Source: JAYPCI01 sp038124645
GTDB lineage: Bacteria > Pseudomonadota > Alphaproteobacteria > Pelagibacterales > Pelagibacteraceae
NCBI GenBank assembly: GCA_038124645.1
Contig: JAYPCI010000002.1
Location: forward strand, 18,907-82,906
Length of the DNA stretch: 64,000 nucleotides
Direction: 5' to 3'
This document shows, piece by piece, positions 1 through 7,107 of the stretch (its first letter is position 1; every line of letters begins with the position of its first letter). The notes under the pieces are model-generated. The model saw only the letters and a list, made by a program, of their open reading frames with translations. It searched no databases and was not told where the DNA came from. The translations under genes were made by a program, and so were the position numbers.

Positions 1-2
1 TC

Positions 3-263
3 GTATTAAATCAATTAGAAAATATAATTGGTCAAAGTCAAGATAACCTTTTAGGGGTAGTTTCGCATGGTGATCAAGACATTCAATATGAAGAAATTAA
101 AAGTTATTCTGATAATAAAGGACGAGAATGTAAAGATTTTAAATTTAGTAAATTTCAAATTAAAGAAGTGACTGTGGAAAAAGGAACTTTTTGTAAACTT
201 GCTAACGGTCAATGGAAAGCAACTAAACTAGAATTTTTAAAAGGAAATTTACCTGAACTCTAA
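3..263 (+). CDS. C-terminal end of a surface-antigen-like protein (partial)
   Basis: Only the last 86 codons lie in the window; the gene starts upstream. The reading frame is open from base 3 to the TAA at 261-263. The visible part contains the pattern GREC...KDF followed by GTFCKLANGQWKA, with two cysteines. This resembles the C-terminal domain of the 17 kDa/RT0821-Lpp0805 surface antigen family, where a REC..F element is followed by G.AC..PDG.W. Members are usually small exported outer-membrane lipoproteins of unknown role. The assignment rests on this short motif alone, and the signal peptide or lipobox lies outside the window. Its stop overlaps the stop of the convergent hydratase-like gene by four bases. 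Confidence 0.5.
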   Translation, partial: VLNQLENIIGQSQDNLLGVVSHGDQDIQYEEIKSYSDNKGRECKDFKFSKFQIKEVTVEKGTFCKLANGQWKATKLEFLKGNLPEL

Positions 264-1039
264 ATTATTTTAGTTTTAACTGAGCCAAGCTTTTGAATAT
301 TGCCTAAATAAAATCCTTTAGTATTAATGGGTACGACACCTACAGTTGAACCTGTAAAAACATAAAAGGATTTATTTAAATTAATTTTATCCTTTTTTAA
401 TTTATTTAATACAAATCTAAGTGAATTTAATGGATTGATATAAACTGTATTAGTATTTCCTGTCACTGATTGATTATTTTTTTTAGAGGTTAATTTTGTA
501 ATTAAATTTTTAACATTTTGGTTTCTGTATTTCTTTTTAGTCCCTATTACAAATTTCATATTTGCACCAAAATCACTATTAAGATCACCTAAATATTTAA
601 TTCCTTTTTTTCTTTGTCGGTAACCCACTACTTCAATACAGGGGGCAATATGGGAAATATATTTTTTTATGTTTTGTAAAGTTATTTTACCTTTTGCAGC
701 AAAGAGTGTTTTTTTAATTAAATAACATACCTCAAGTTCAATGCCTAAAGTGTATTTATGAATTTTAATTGATTGACCGTTTTTTAAAAAATTATGTTTG
801 AACACTGAAGCGTAAAAAGGTTCTTTCTCACCCAATTTCTTTAATACTGGAATACCAGTCCCGCCCGCTTTAAAACCAATAACAGGTTTTTTTATTTTAC
901 TTTCACAAAGCTTCCTTAATTGTTCTGAAACTTTGCTATTTTTCACAAACTTAGAAGGTATTGGTGCTATGATTTTGTTTTTTAAAAAGGCTTTTACTAA
1001 GTTATTTGAAACTTTTTCTATTTGAGATAATTTTTTCAT
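260..1039 (-). CDS. 2-keto-4-pentenoate hydratase / decarboxylase family protein
   Basis: This 259-residue protein matches the MhpD/DmpE/DmpH branch of the fumarylacetoacetate hydrolase superfamily. Visible landmarks are GFKAGGTG near residue 55, the acidic metal-binding stretch GIELEVCYLI near 100, APCIEVVGYR near 133, DFGANMKFVIG near 158 and the C-terminal FTGSTVGVVPI. Family members hydrate 2-hydroxypenta-2,4-dienoate or decarboxylate 4-oxalocrotonate with Mg2+ in aromatic meta-cleavage. No other meta-cleavage gene lies nearby, so the actual substrate is unknown. The length is normal for the family. Its start is only 20 bases from the divergent FGE-like gene, so the two promoters must overlap. 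Confidence 0.75.
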   Translation of the reverse strand: MKKLSQIEKVSNNLVKAFLKNKIIAPIPSKFVKNSKVSEQLRKLCESKIKKPVIGFKAGGTGIPVLKKLGEKEPFYASVFKHNFLKNGQSIKIHKYTLGIELEVCYLIKKTLFAAKGKITLQNIKKYISHIAPCIEVVGYRQRKKGIKYLGDLNSDFGANMKFVIGTKKKYRNQNVKNLITKLTSKKNNQSVTGNTNTVYINPLNSLRFVLNKLKKDKINLNKSFYVFTGSTVGVVPINTKGFYLGNIQKLGSVKTKII

Positions 1040-1059
1040 ATTGATATTTAATCTATTAA

Positions 1060-1761
1060 ATGAATTTTTACTATAAGATTTTACTTTCTTTCTTTCTGCT
1101 TTTCAAAGCAGGTATTGCTTATTCCTTTGAAAATCCAAGGATTGATTTGGGTAATTTTTTAATCAATAAATATGAAATTACAATTTTAGAATATGAAAAC
1201 TACAGCACACAAAATAACCTCAAAACCCAAGCTGAAATCACAGGTGGAGGCTATGAATGGTTTGGTGGCTGGAAAAAAAGAAAAAATTGGAACTATTTAA
1301 ATCCTTATGGGGAAAAGCCTAAAACCAAACTAGAACCAGCAGTACATATTAGCCGGTACGAGGCAGAGAACTATTGTAATTATTTAAATGGAAGACTACC
1401 AACATATCAAGAATGGTCTTTAGCAGCGTACACTCAATTACTTCAAGGAAAAAATTATAAAATAAATAAAACTTACAAATTTCCAAGTGGTGATGTGCCT
1501 GAAAAATTAAATACTCAAGACTCCTTAAATTTTAACAAGCATGTTGATGTAACTACGCTTAGTGATGGCATTAATGGTTTAGTTGCTATGGGAGGCAATG
1601 TTTGGGAATGGATTGATGATCAGTCAGGTTCGGACTCTTTAACTGCTGGTGGTTCTTGGTGGTATGGTTCAGGAAAGACTACAAAAGATGGAGCACAATA
1701 TAAACCCTCTGATTTCTATGCTATCTATGTTGGATTTAGATGCGTCTTTGATAAAAACTAA
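1060..1761 (+). CDS. Exported FGE-sulfatase (SUMF1) domain protein, probably non-catalytic
   Basis: The 233-residue product begins with a hydrophobic signal-like segment (residues 4-21) and then carries a formylglycine-generating-enzyme fold. Signature blocks are PAVHISRYEAENYCNYLNGRLPTYQEW (written here in family order), GNVWEWIDD, AGGSWW and YVGFRCV at the C-terminus. True sulfatase-modifying FGEs hold a copper-binding cysteine pair between the GGSW and GFRC blocks. That interval has no cysteine here, so the protein is more likely a binding or structural FGE-fold protein (as in many SUMF1-domain proteins) than a sulfatase activator. No sulfatase gene is present nearby. Export to the periplasm is inferred from the N-terminus. 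Confidence 0.75.
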   Translation: MNFYYKILLSFFLLFKAGIAYSFENPRIDLGNFLINKYEITILEYENYSTQNNLKTQAEITGGGYEWFGGWKKRKNWNYLNPYGEKPKTKLEPAVHISRYEAENYCNYLNGRLPTYQEWSLAAYTQLLQGKNYKINKTYKFPSGDVPEKLNTQDSLNFNKHVDVTTLSDGINGLVAMGGNVWEWIDDQSGSDSLTAGGSWWYGSGKTTKDGAQYKPSDFYAIYVGFRCVFDKN

Positions 1762-1770
1762 AAATTCAAA

Positions 1771-1998
1771 TTGCTTTTCAATAAAAAATTTGACAGTTTT
1801 CGAGTAATGGCATTTACAAATTTCTTATTACTTTTAATTTTAAATACCTTGATTACTTATCTGTTCATTCCTTGGGAAGCTGGAATGAAAAAATTATCTT
1901 TTTTAAATATCTTGATCCGATGGTTTATTAATTTATTTATCGTTAGTACGATTGTGCTTTTTTTTAAATATTTTAATTTGATAGAAATGTTTGCTTAA
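1771..1998 (+). CDS. Small two-helix membrane protein of unknown function
   Basis: The open frame encodes up to 75 residues with two strongly hydrophobic segments (about residues 14-33 and 47-70) separated by a short basic linker. I do not recognise a family. The start is uncertain: TTG at 1771 gives 75 residues and ATG at 1807 gives 63, and neither has a clear Shine-Dalgarno. The frame is the same as that of the upstream FGE-like gene, whose TAA stop lies 12 bases before the TTG. The stop codon overlaps the ATG of the next gene (TAATG), which supports it being translated as part of this membrane-protein operon. Confidence 0.5.
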   Translation: MLFNKKFDSFRVMAFTNFLLLLILNTLITYLFIPWEAGMKKLSFLNILIRWFINLFIVSTIVLFFKYFNLIEMFA

Positions 1999-2672
1999 TG
2001 TTTCTAACGATTAAAGAAATACCTAAGCTCAAATATAGTTCTGCTAACACCTTTAACTTAAAACCAAAATTTTCAACACTTTTTTTTCTATGCTTTGGTC
2101 AAATGTTATTTGGTCTTGGCGAAGGTTTATTGATTGTCTCTGCCACAGGAGCTTCGCCTTGGAATGTTCTTCATGAAGGTATCGCCATTAATACTGGAAT
2201 AACTATTGGTACCGCTACTTTTATTACAAGTTTTTTTGTTCTCTTGCTCTGGTTTTTTTTGAGGCAAAAACCAGGTATCGGTACTTTTACAAATTTTATT
2301 ATCATCTCAATCATGATTGATGTTTGTGTTTTTAATTTCAATGCTCCTGAGCTGCTAATCAATAAATATATTCTAGCTGTTTGTTCTATCCTTTTAGTTG
2401 GTTTAGGTGGCGCAATTTATTTAATCGCTAATTTAGGTCCAGGTCCTCGTGACGGTTTAATGACTGGTTTACAAAAAAAAACTGGTTTTCCAATTGCTTG
2501 GGTCAGAGCATGTTTAGAAATTACGGTTGTTACTATCGGTTGGTTTTTAGGTGGCACGGCAGGAATTGGCACTGTTTTGTTTGCCTTTGGTATTGGACCT
2601 TCGCTTGCTTTGTTTTTACATTTAATAAAAGTACATATTGCAGACAATCAAATAAAAATTAATAACCAATAA
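1998..2672 (+). CDS. YczE/YyaS/YitT-family integral membrane protein
   Basis: This 224-residue protein has about five to six hydrophobic helices after a 28-residue polar N-terminus. It carries the hallmarks of the YczE-like family: G.GLLIVSATGASPWNVLHEG in the first helix region, PGIGTFTN in the middle, and LGPGPRDGLM followed by TGFPI after the fourth helix. The family is widespread and has no firmly established transported substrate. The start is set by the TAATG overlap with the preceding small membrane gene. The 3' end overlaps the convergent azlD gene by 25 bases. Confidence 0.75.
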   Translation: MFLTIKEIPKLKYSSANTFNLKPKFSTLFFLCFGQMLFGLGEGLLIVSATGASPWNVLHEGIAINTGITIGTATFITSFFVLLLWFFLRQKPGIGTFTNFIIISIMIDVCVFNFNAPELLINKYILAVCSILLVGLGGAIYLIANLGPGPRDGLMTGLQKKTGFPIAWVRACLEITVVTIGWFLGGTAGIGTVLFAFGIGPSLALFLHLIKVHIADNQIKINNQ

Positions 2673-3111
2673 AATATTAATCCAGCTAGTATGGTTATTA
2701 AAGTATTTTTACTTAGGTATCCGACAACAATAGCAAATAGGATTGCTAATATTTGAACATTATTTTCATAATATATTTGTCCCTGCTCATTAAATAATAC
2801 TGCTGGAAATATCATGGCTGGGAAAACTGCTGAGGGGACATAAGTTAAAACTTTTTTGGTTGTTTCACTTAAGGTTTCTGGTTTTATAAAGGCAATCATA
2901 GAATATCTTAAACAAAAAGTAATAATTCCAGCNNNNNNNNNNNNNNNNNNNNNNNNNNNNNNNNNNNNNNNNNNNNNNNNNNNNNNNNNNNNNNNNNNNN
3001 NNNNNNNNNNNNNNNNNNNNNNNNNNNNNNNNCTGGTTTTATAAAGGCAATCATAGAATATCTTAAACAAAAAGTAATAATTCCAGCTGTGACAACCAAG
3101 ATCCAAATCAT
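2648..3111 (-). CDS. azlD: AzlD-type branched-chain amino-acid export subunit, split by an assembly gap
   Basis: As deposited, the frame is broken by 100 Ns (2933-3032) flanked by two copies of the same 55-bp sequence. Merging the copies removes 155 bases and gives one continuous 102-residue reading frame from the ATG at 3111 to the stop at 2648. It begins MIWILVVTAGIITFCLRYSM and ends WLLIFI. The restored protein has about four hydrophobic helices and the TAG..T...R....A element typical of AzlD. AzlD is the small partner of AzlC in export of branched-chain and related amino acids. Its start overlaps the end of azlC by four bases. Confidence 0.8.
2878..3087. other. False scaffold gap: 100 Ns between two identical 55-bp copies
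   Basis: Bases 2933-3032 are exactly 100 Ns. Bases 2878-2932 and 3033-3087 are identical over 55 positions. This pattern is expected when two contigs that overlap by the assembler's k-mer length are joined with a default spacer rather than merged. Joining the copies restores azlD in frame, so the duplication is not biological. Confidence 0.95.
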
Positions 3112-3851
3112 TTTGTTTTAACCTTTAATTTTAGATTGATTAGATAAGCGGCAATTAAACCTATGATTGCTGAAATAATTATGTACGCTTTAAATGGGAA
3201 GCTAAAAGTTAATACTGAAATTAAGCCGGAAACTAACATCACAACCACATAATCTAACTTTCTAAATTCGTAAACTAATAGCGAAACAAATGTTAAAGGA
3301 ATAGTAAATTCTAAACCCAATTCCTCTGGAATTATTGAACCTAAAAGTATTCCGCTTAAGGTTGAAATTTGCCAGATGAGCCATAACGTTAAACCAGAAC
3401 CAAACATATGAAAATGGGAGTGCTCATGCTTGTTGTTTGCAAAATACCTATAGGACACACTAAAAGCTTGGTCCGTCATTAGATAACCTAAAGTCAGTCG
3501 CCAAGGTAAATTTAATTTATTAATAAATTGCGAAAGCACGGCACTATAAAGTAAATGTCTAGAATTAACGACACTTACTGAACCTAGGATAACTAAGGGG
3601 CTAGCACCAGCGGAAAATAAATTTACCAATACTAATTGAGAAGCTCCACCAAAAATAATAAATGAAGAGCAGAAAGTAACTAAAGGAGAAAGTCCCAATT
3701 CAATACCAAGAACACCATAAATAATTCCAAAGGGAATAACAGGAATTAATAAGGGTAAAACATCGTAGATCCCTTGAAAAAAAACTTTATCTTTTTGAAA
3801 CGTCTTTATGTTTTTGGATTCGTCTAGCATAGTGCTGCGAAATCCTATCAA
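3108..3851 (-). CDS. azlC: AzlC-family branched-chain amino-acid permease
   Basis: The product is up to 247 residues with about seven to eight hydrophobic segments. Diagnostic AzlC features are the IPFGIIYGVLG segment near residue 38, FIIFGGASQLVLVNL near 65, NSRHLLYSAVLSQF near 97 and MTDQAFSVSYRYF near 125. AzlC with AzlD forms an amino-acid exporter (azaleucine and branched-chain substrates in Bacillus). The N-terminus overlaps the end of the permease gene proW by 44-65 bases depending on whether the ATG at 3851 or the one at 3830 is used. Such a long overlap suggests either strong translational coupling or a later true start. Confidence 0.85.
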   Translation of the reverse strand: MIGFRSTMLDESKNIKTFQKDKVFFQGIYDVLPLLIPVIPFGIIYGVLGIELGLSPLVTFCSSFIIFGGASQLVLVNLFSAGASPLVILGSVSVVNSRHLLYSAVLSQFINKLNLPWRLTLGYLMTDQAFSVSYRYFANNKHEHSHFHMFGSGLTLWLIWQISTLSGILLGSIIPEELGLEFTIPLTFVSLLVYEFRKLDYVVVMLVSGLISVLTFSFPFKAYIIISAIIGLIAAYLINLKLKVKTK

Positions 3852-4674
3852 AAATAATAGCTAAAGCAACAATTGCTAATCCATTCATTAAACCTAAAGC
3901 AAGATATTGATTAGAAATTGATCTTAAAATAGAAGTTCCCAATCCCCCTACTCCAATCATTGCTGCAATTACTACCATCGCCAATGACATCATGATTGTT
4001 TGATTCACACCAGTCATTACTGAAGGTAAAGCCAATGGAAATTCAATTCGGTATAAAATAATTAATTTTTTTAAACCTAGAGCTCTACCAGCTTCTACTA
4101 GTTTTTGATTTACTTCACGAATACCTAAATTAGTTAACCTTACAATTGGTGGGATAGCATAAATACAAACTGCGATTAATCCAGGGACTTTACCAATACC
4201 TAAAAGCATTATAATTGGAATGAGGTAAACAAACGTTGGGATAGTTTGCATCATATCTAAAATTGGACTCAATATCATTTGAGTTTTATTTGATTTCGCC
4301 ATTAAAATGCCGAGCGGAGCCCCAATCACTAAACAAATGATCGTAGCCACAGAAATTATAGCTAAAGTTGACATTGTGTCTTCCCACATTCCAAAAAAAC
4401 CAATAACAAAAAAACAAAAACCTGTACCAATAGCTAAAGATATTTTTTGGGAGCTTTTCCAAGTGAGATAAATAATTATAGAAATAATTATAATCCATGG
4501 AGAATTAATAAGTAATTTTTCAAACCAGACTAAAAATTTCAGTAATGGATAAAAAAAACTCTCTATCGATTCACCATAACTTCTGGAAAAACCTTTAAAA
4601 GATAAATCGATACCTTGTTTAAAATCTCGAAGACTTTGTTGCTCCATAGTTGGAAATTTTAATAAAAATTCCAT
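3787..4674 (-). CDS. proW: ABC transporter permease, glycine betaine/osmolyte (ProW) type
   Basis: A hydrophobic protein of about 295 residues with a BPD_transp_1 permease domain in its C-terminal two thirds. The EAA loop that contacts the ATPase is clear (EAGRALGLKKLIILYRIEFP), followed by the family's GVGGLG segment near residue 245. A polar N-terminal stretch of about 45 residues and two extra helices precede the core, as in ProW/OpuAB. The start is ambiguous: GAGG at 4687-4690 is 12 bases from the ATG at 4674 but 6 bases from a TTG at 4680. The upstream neighbour is the ProX-like binding protein. No ATPase gene follows or precedes this pair in the window. Confidence 0.85.
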   Translation of the reverse strand: MEFLLKFPTMEQQSLRDFKQGIDLSFKGFSRSYGESIESFFYPLLKFLVWFEKLLINSPWIIIISIIIYLTWKSSQKISLAIGTGFCFFVIGFFGMWEDTMSTLAIISVATIICLVIGAPLGILMAKSNKTQMILSPILDMMQTIPTFVYLIPIIMLLGIGKVPGLIAVCIYAIPPIVRLTNLGIREVNQKLVEAGRALGLKKLIILYRIEFPLALPSVMTGVNQTIMMSLAMVVIAAMIGVGGLGTSILRSISNQYLALGLMNGLAIVALAIIFDRISQHYARRIQKHKDVSKR

Positions 4675-4698
4675 GAGCAACAAAATCCTCTAAATTAA

Positions 4699-5724
4699 TT
4701 AGATACTTTTTTTAATTTTATCAGCTACATCAGAAGGAACCCAATTGGTCCATACTTCTTCATGTTTCTTCAAAAACTCAATCGCTGCATCTGGTCCTTC
4801 TGCTTGATTTTCATTCATATAAACCAACATGCCATTCATAACATTACCTGGATATACTCTTGTTTCAATATAATCTACAGCAGCGTCACTAGCCGTTGTT
4901 TTGAAGTTATCTGTTACAATAGTATTGACCTCAGATTTAGTCCAAGCTGATGGTTTTGGATCAGCACATTCTTGTTCAGGTTTAACAATACAGCCGTCCC
5001 AATTTTTTTTACCAGCAAATTTTACTCCCCAGTCTAACTGAACCATTTTATATTTTCCAATCATTGCTGTTGGACTCCAATAATATCCAAACCAATTTTG
5101 ATCTCTATCAACTGCTTTAGCCATTGATCCATCTAAACCGGCAGCAGAACCTGGATCAACTAAAACCCAGCCTTTAGCTTCCATATCAAAAGCCCTGAAT
5201 AAATTAGCGTTAGATAATTGACAGCCCCAGCCAGCTGGACAACCTACAAAAGCTCCTTTGCTAGGATCTTCTGCAGATGGAAAAAGATCTGGTCTTTCAA
5301 TTACGTCCAAAACTGTTTTTAATTCAGGATGTCTTTTTGCCGTTGCTGGTGTAATCCACCAACCTTCACCCAATTCAGTAATTGGCGCTTCGTTTAATTT
5401 ATGTAATTTACCTTCATCAACAGCTTTTGTTAATGGGTCAATAAACGCGTTTGCCCAAAGCTCAGGCGCAACATCTGGCTCACCTTTTTCATTCATCGAA
5501 GTAAACGTTGGCATTGTATCACCTGGTACAATTTCAACATCACAACCATAACCATTTTCTAGAATTACTTTGTCAACATTAGCCATTAAAGTAGCTGATG
5601 CCCAATTCATATTAGCAATAGAGATACTACCGCATGAACCCGAACTTGCTGTTTTAGATCCGCTATCACAACCATATAAAACTATAGGTAGTGCTAAACT
5701 TAATATTAAATTTTTTAATTTCAT
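4699..5724 (-). CDS. proX: Quaternary-amine/osmolyte binding lipoprotein (ProX/OpuAC family)
   Basis: A 341-residue substrate-binding protein with an OpuAC domain. The ATG at 5724 is preferred over an in-frame TTG at 5736 because GGAGG (5730-5734) sits five bases upstream of it. The N-terminus is a lipoprotein signal with a VLYGC lipobox, so Cys19 should be lipidated and the protein membrane-tethered. Many Trp residues (MNWA, PELWAN, GWWITP, NWFGYYWSP) are suited to an aromatic cage for a trimethylammonium or sulfonium group. Likely ligands are glycine betaine, TMAO, DMSP or choline, and sequence alone does not choose. It pairs with the downstream ProW permease. Confidence 0.85.
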   Translation of the reverse strand: MKLKNLILSLALPIVLYGCDSGSKTASSGSCGSISIANMNWASATLMANVDKVILENGYGCDVEIVPGDTMPTFTSMNEKGEPDVAPELWANAFIDPLTKAVDEGKLHKLNEAPITELGEGWWITPATAKRHPELKTVLDVIERPDLFPSAEDPSKGAFVGCPAGWGCQLSNANLFRAFDMEAKGWVLVDPGSAAGLDGSMAKAVDRDQNWFGYYWSPTAMIGKYKMVQLDWGVKFAGKKNWDGCIVKPEQECADPKPSAWTKSEVNTIVTDNFKTTASDAAVDYIETRVYPGNVMNGMLVYMNENQAEGPDAAIEFLKKHEEVWTNWVPSDVADKIKKSI

Positions 5725-5840
5725 TATTTCCTCCAAATATTAGTAGAAATTTAACATTTCAAACCACTAAATGTAACCGTTCTTCAACTAAAAGGTGAGA
5801 GATGGAACATATGTACATTGAATGTAATTATTTTTCTTAT

Positions 5841-5876
5841 TTGCTATTTTTTTGATGTTATGTTATAACATAACAT
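5841..5876 (+). promoter_or_regulatory. Predicted zur promoter with overlapping Zur operator
   Basis: Bases 5855-5876 form a 22-bp perfect palindrome with half-site ATGTTATGTTA, which fits the GTTATAACAT-centred operators of proteobacterial Zur. TTGCTA at 5841-5846 and TATAAC at 5864-5869 are separated by 17 bases, giving a plausible sigma-70 promoter. The operator would cover the -10 box and the start of transcription. The expected start of transcription falls at about the A of the ATG (5875), and no Shine-Dalgarno precedes that ATG. The palindrome is directly seen; the promoter and autoregulation are inferred. Confidence 0.7.
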
Positions 5877-6243
5877 GCAAAATAATCAGTTAGTTTTAAA
5901 CATTTTAAAAAAAAATACTAAGGGTTTAACTGCTTATGAAATTTTGAGTCGTTTACAAAAAATAAAATTTGTACAACCGATGACTATTTATAGATCTTTA
6001 AAAAAATTAATTGACCAAGGATTAATTCACAAATCGAACCATAAAAAAACATTTCATTTATGTAACAGTGGAAAAAAATATAATCACAATCCTGCCCTTG
6101 CAATTTGTAAAGATTGTGGCAGTACTGAAGAATTAAATCCAAAATTATTTTCGAAAGTTCTAAAACATATAACTTCTAAGAGAAAATATAATTTTTCTCA
6201 TTATGAGTTAGAAATATCAACTTTATGTAAGGAATGTGCTTAA
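5875..6243 (+). CDS. zur: Fur-family zinc uptake regulator, Zur-like
   Basis: A 122-residue Fur-superfamily repressor. The N-terminal half is the winged helix, with the recognition-helix pattern QPMTIYRSLKKLIDQGLIH near residues 34-52. The C-terminal half holds the structural zinc site as two CxxC pairs (Cys78/Cys81 and Cys118/Cys121), plus His/Cys residues (His61, Cys63, His71) suited to metal sensing. The CxxC spacing, the short length and above all the Zur-type palindrome overlapping its own start codon favour Zur over Fur or PerR. It is probably autoregulated and translated from a nearly leaderless mRNA. The downstream membrane-protein gene is coupled through a TAATG overlap. Confidence 0.8.
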   Translation: MQNNQLVLNILKKNTKGLTAYEILSRLQKIKFVQPMTIYRSLKKLIDQGLIHKSNHKKTFHLCNSGKKYNHNPALAICKDCGSTEELNPKLFSKVLKHITSKRKYNFSHYELEISTLCKECA

Positions 6244-6632
6244 TGGAACATGCCCATAATTTACCAGAATTTTTACATTTCTTAGAAGATGCCCCTACCT
6301 ACACAAGGGGATTTATTTTTGGATTTATTCATACCTTAATACCTTTAATTGGTTTTTACTCTGGTTGGAGCATCAATCGATTTTTAAAACTAATTTCGAA
6401 TGGTGCTATAGCCGGAATTGTTGGAATAGTTTTAGCACATATCATAGCTGATTTTATTGCAGCATTAGCTGATCCAAATCTAAAAAGTGCAGCTGTAGGA
6501 ATAGTCTTAGGAGGTTTTTTGCCTTTAATTGCAGTTCCGTTCCTAGAAAAATATGTAACTAAAAGTCGTTACCACACCGTAGTTGGTGACCATGAAGATC
6601 TAAAAAAAGATCTAAAGGAAAAGCATAAGTAA
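6243..6632 (+). CDS. Small His-containing membrane protein co-transcribed with zur
   Basis: A 129-residue protein that I do not recognise. It has three hydrophobic segments (about residues 22-43, 52-76 and 82-103). The N-terminus contains HAH and another His at position 12. His30, His66 and Asp70 lie inside or at the edges of the helices, and the tail is charged with three more His. The start at 6243 is chosen because its ATG overlaps the zur stop (TAATG); an in-frame ATG at 6234 lies within zur. Sharing an operon and operator with zur, it is probably zinc-responsive. A role in zinc handling or transport is inference from context and from the His and Asp positions. Confidence 0.7.
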   Translation: MEHAHNLPEFLHFLEDAPTYTRGFIFGFIHTLIPLIGFYSGWSINRFLKLISNGAIAGIVGIVLAHIIADFIAALADPNLKSAAVGIVLGGFLPLIAVPFLEKYVTKSRYHTVVGDHEDLKKDLKEKHK

Positions 6633-7052
6633 TTAATCACCCAAATAATGAAGGTTGACTGTTCGTGTATGACTTTCGATCCGGTGTTCAAATAAATACA
6701 AACCTTGCCAAGTGCCTAAAACTAATTGACCTTTATTTACACTTAAAGACAAATGTGAATTAGTTAAGGCTGATTTGATATGAGCTGGCATATCATCTTT
6801 TCCTTCAGCGCTATGGATATAACTTTTACCATCCATTGGTACTAACTTATTAAAAAAGTTTTTCATATCTGTCATGACATCTGGGTCGGCATTTTCTTGT
6901 ACAATTAAAGAAGCGCTGGTGTGCAGGATGCTTAGATTTAGAATTCCAGTTTTCAGATTTTTCGCTGATATCCAATTTTCAATTGTGCTCGTAAAATTAT
7001 ACAAATTTTGACCGTCTGTTTTGACTGTAATTGCATCAATATGCTGTTTCAT
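6633..7052 (-). CDS. yjbQ: YjbQ/UPF0047 family protein
   Basis: A 139-residue single-domain protein with all the conserved blocks of the YjbQ family: LHTSASLIVQENADPDV near residue 43, EGKDDMPAHIKSAL near 83 and LGTWQGLYLFEHR near 111, with the conserved His residues of the putative active site. The family has been reported to have weak thiamine-phosphate synthase activity, and its true role is unclear. Length is normal. It is convergent with the small zur-operon membrane gene, the two stops lying side by side, and divergent from pyruvate kinase. Confidence 0.85.
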   Translation of the reverse strand: MKQHIDAITVKTDGQNLYNFTSTIENWISAKNLKTGILNLSILHTSASLIVQENADPDVMTDMKNFFNKLVPMDGKSYIHSAEGKDDMPAHIKSALTNSHLSLSVNKGQLVLGTWQGLYLFEHRIESHTRTVNLHYLGD

Positions 7053-7107
7053 AATTCTTTATTACACTTTTTATTAATTTAATGCTAAAATAATTTAATT
7101 TCAAATC

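Noticed and set aside
2171..2647. Minus-strand open frames opposite the YczE-like gene.
   Set aside because: They are shadows of a well-supported membrane protein on the plus strand and show no family features.
2878..3087. Direct 55-bp repeats flanking a gap as a possible mobile-element footprint.
   Set aside because: The same 55-bp length recurs at the second gap and merging restores intact genes, so an assembly artefact explains both.
5725..5854. Possible riboswitch in the proX leader on the minus strand.
   Set aside because: I could not fit it to glycine, SAM or other known aptamer consensus, and no strong stem was seen.
5802..5855. A 17-codon ORF (MEHMYIECNYFSYLLFF) with an AGGTGAG-like site, ending exactly where the Zur palindrome starts.
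   Set aside because: Too short to support without conservation data; it lies upstream of the predicted zur promoter and would need its own promoter.
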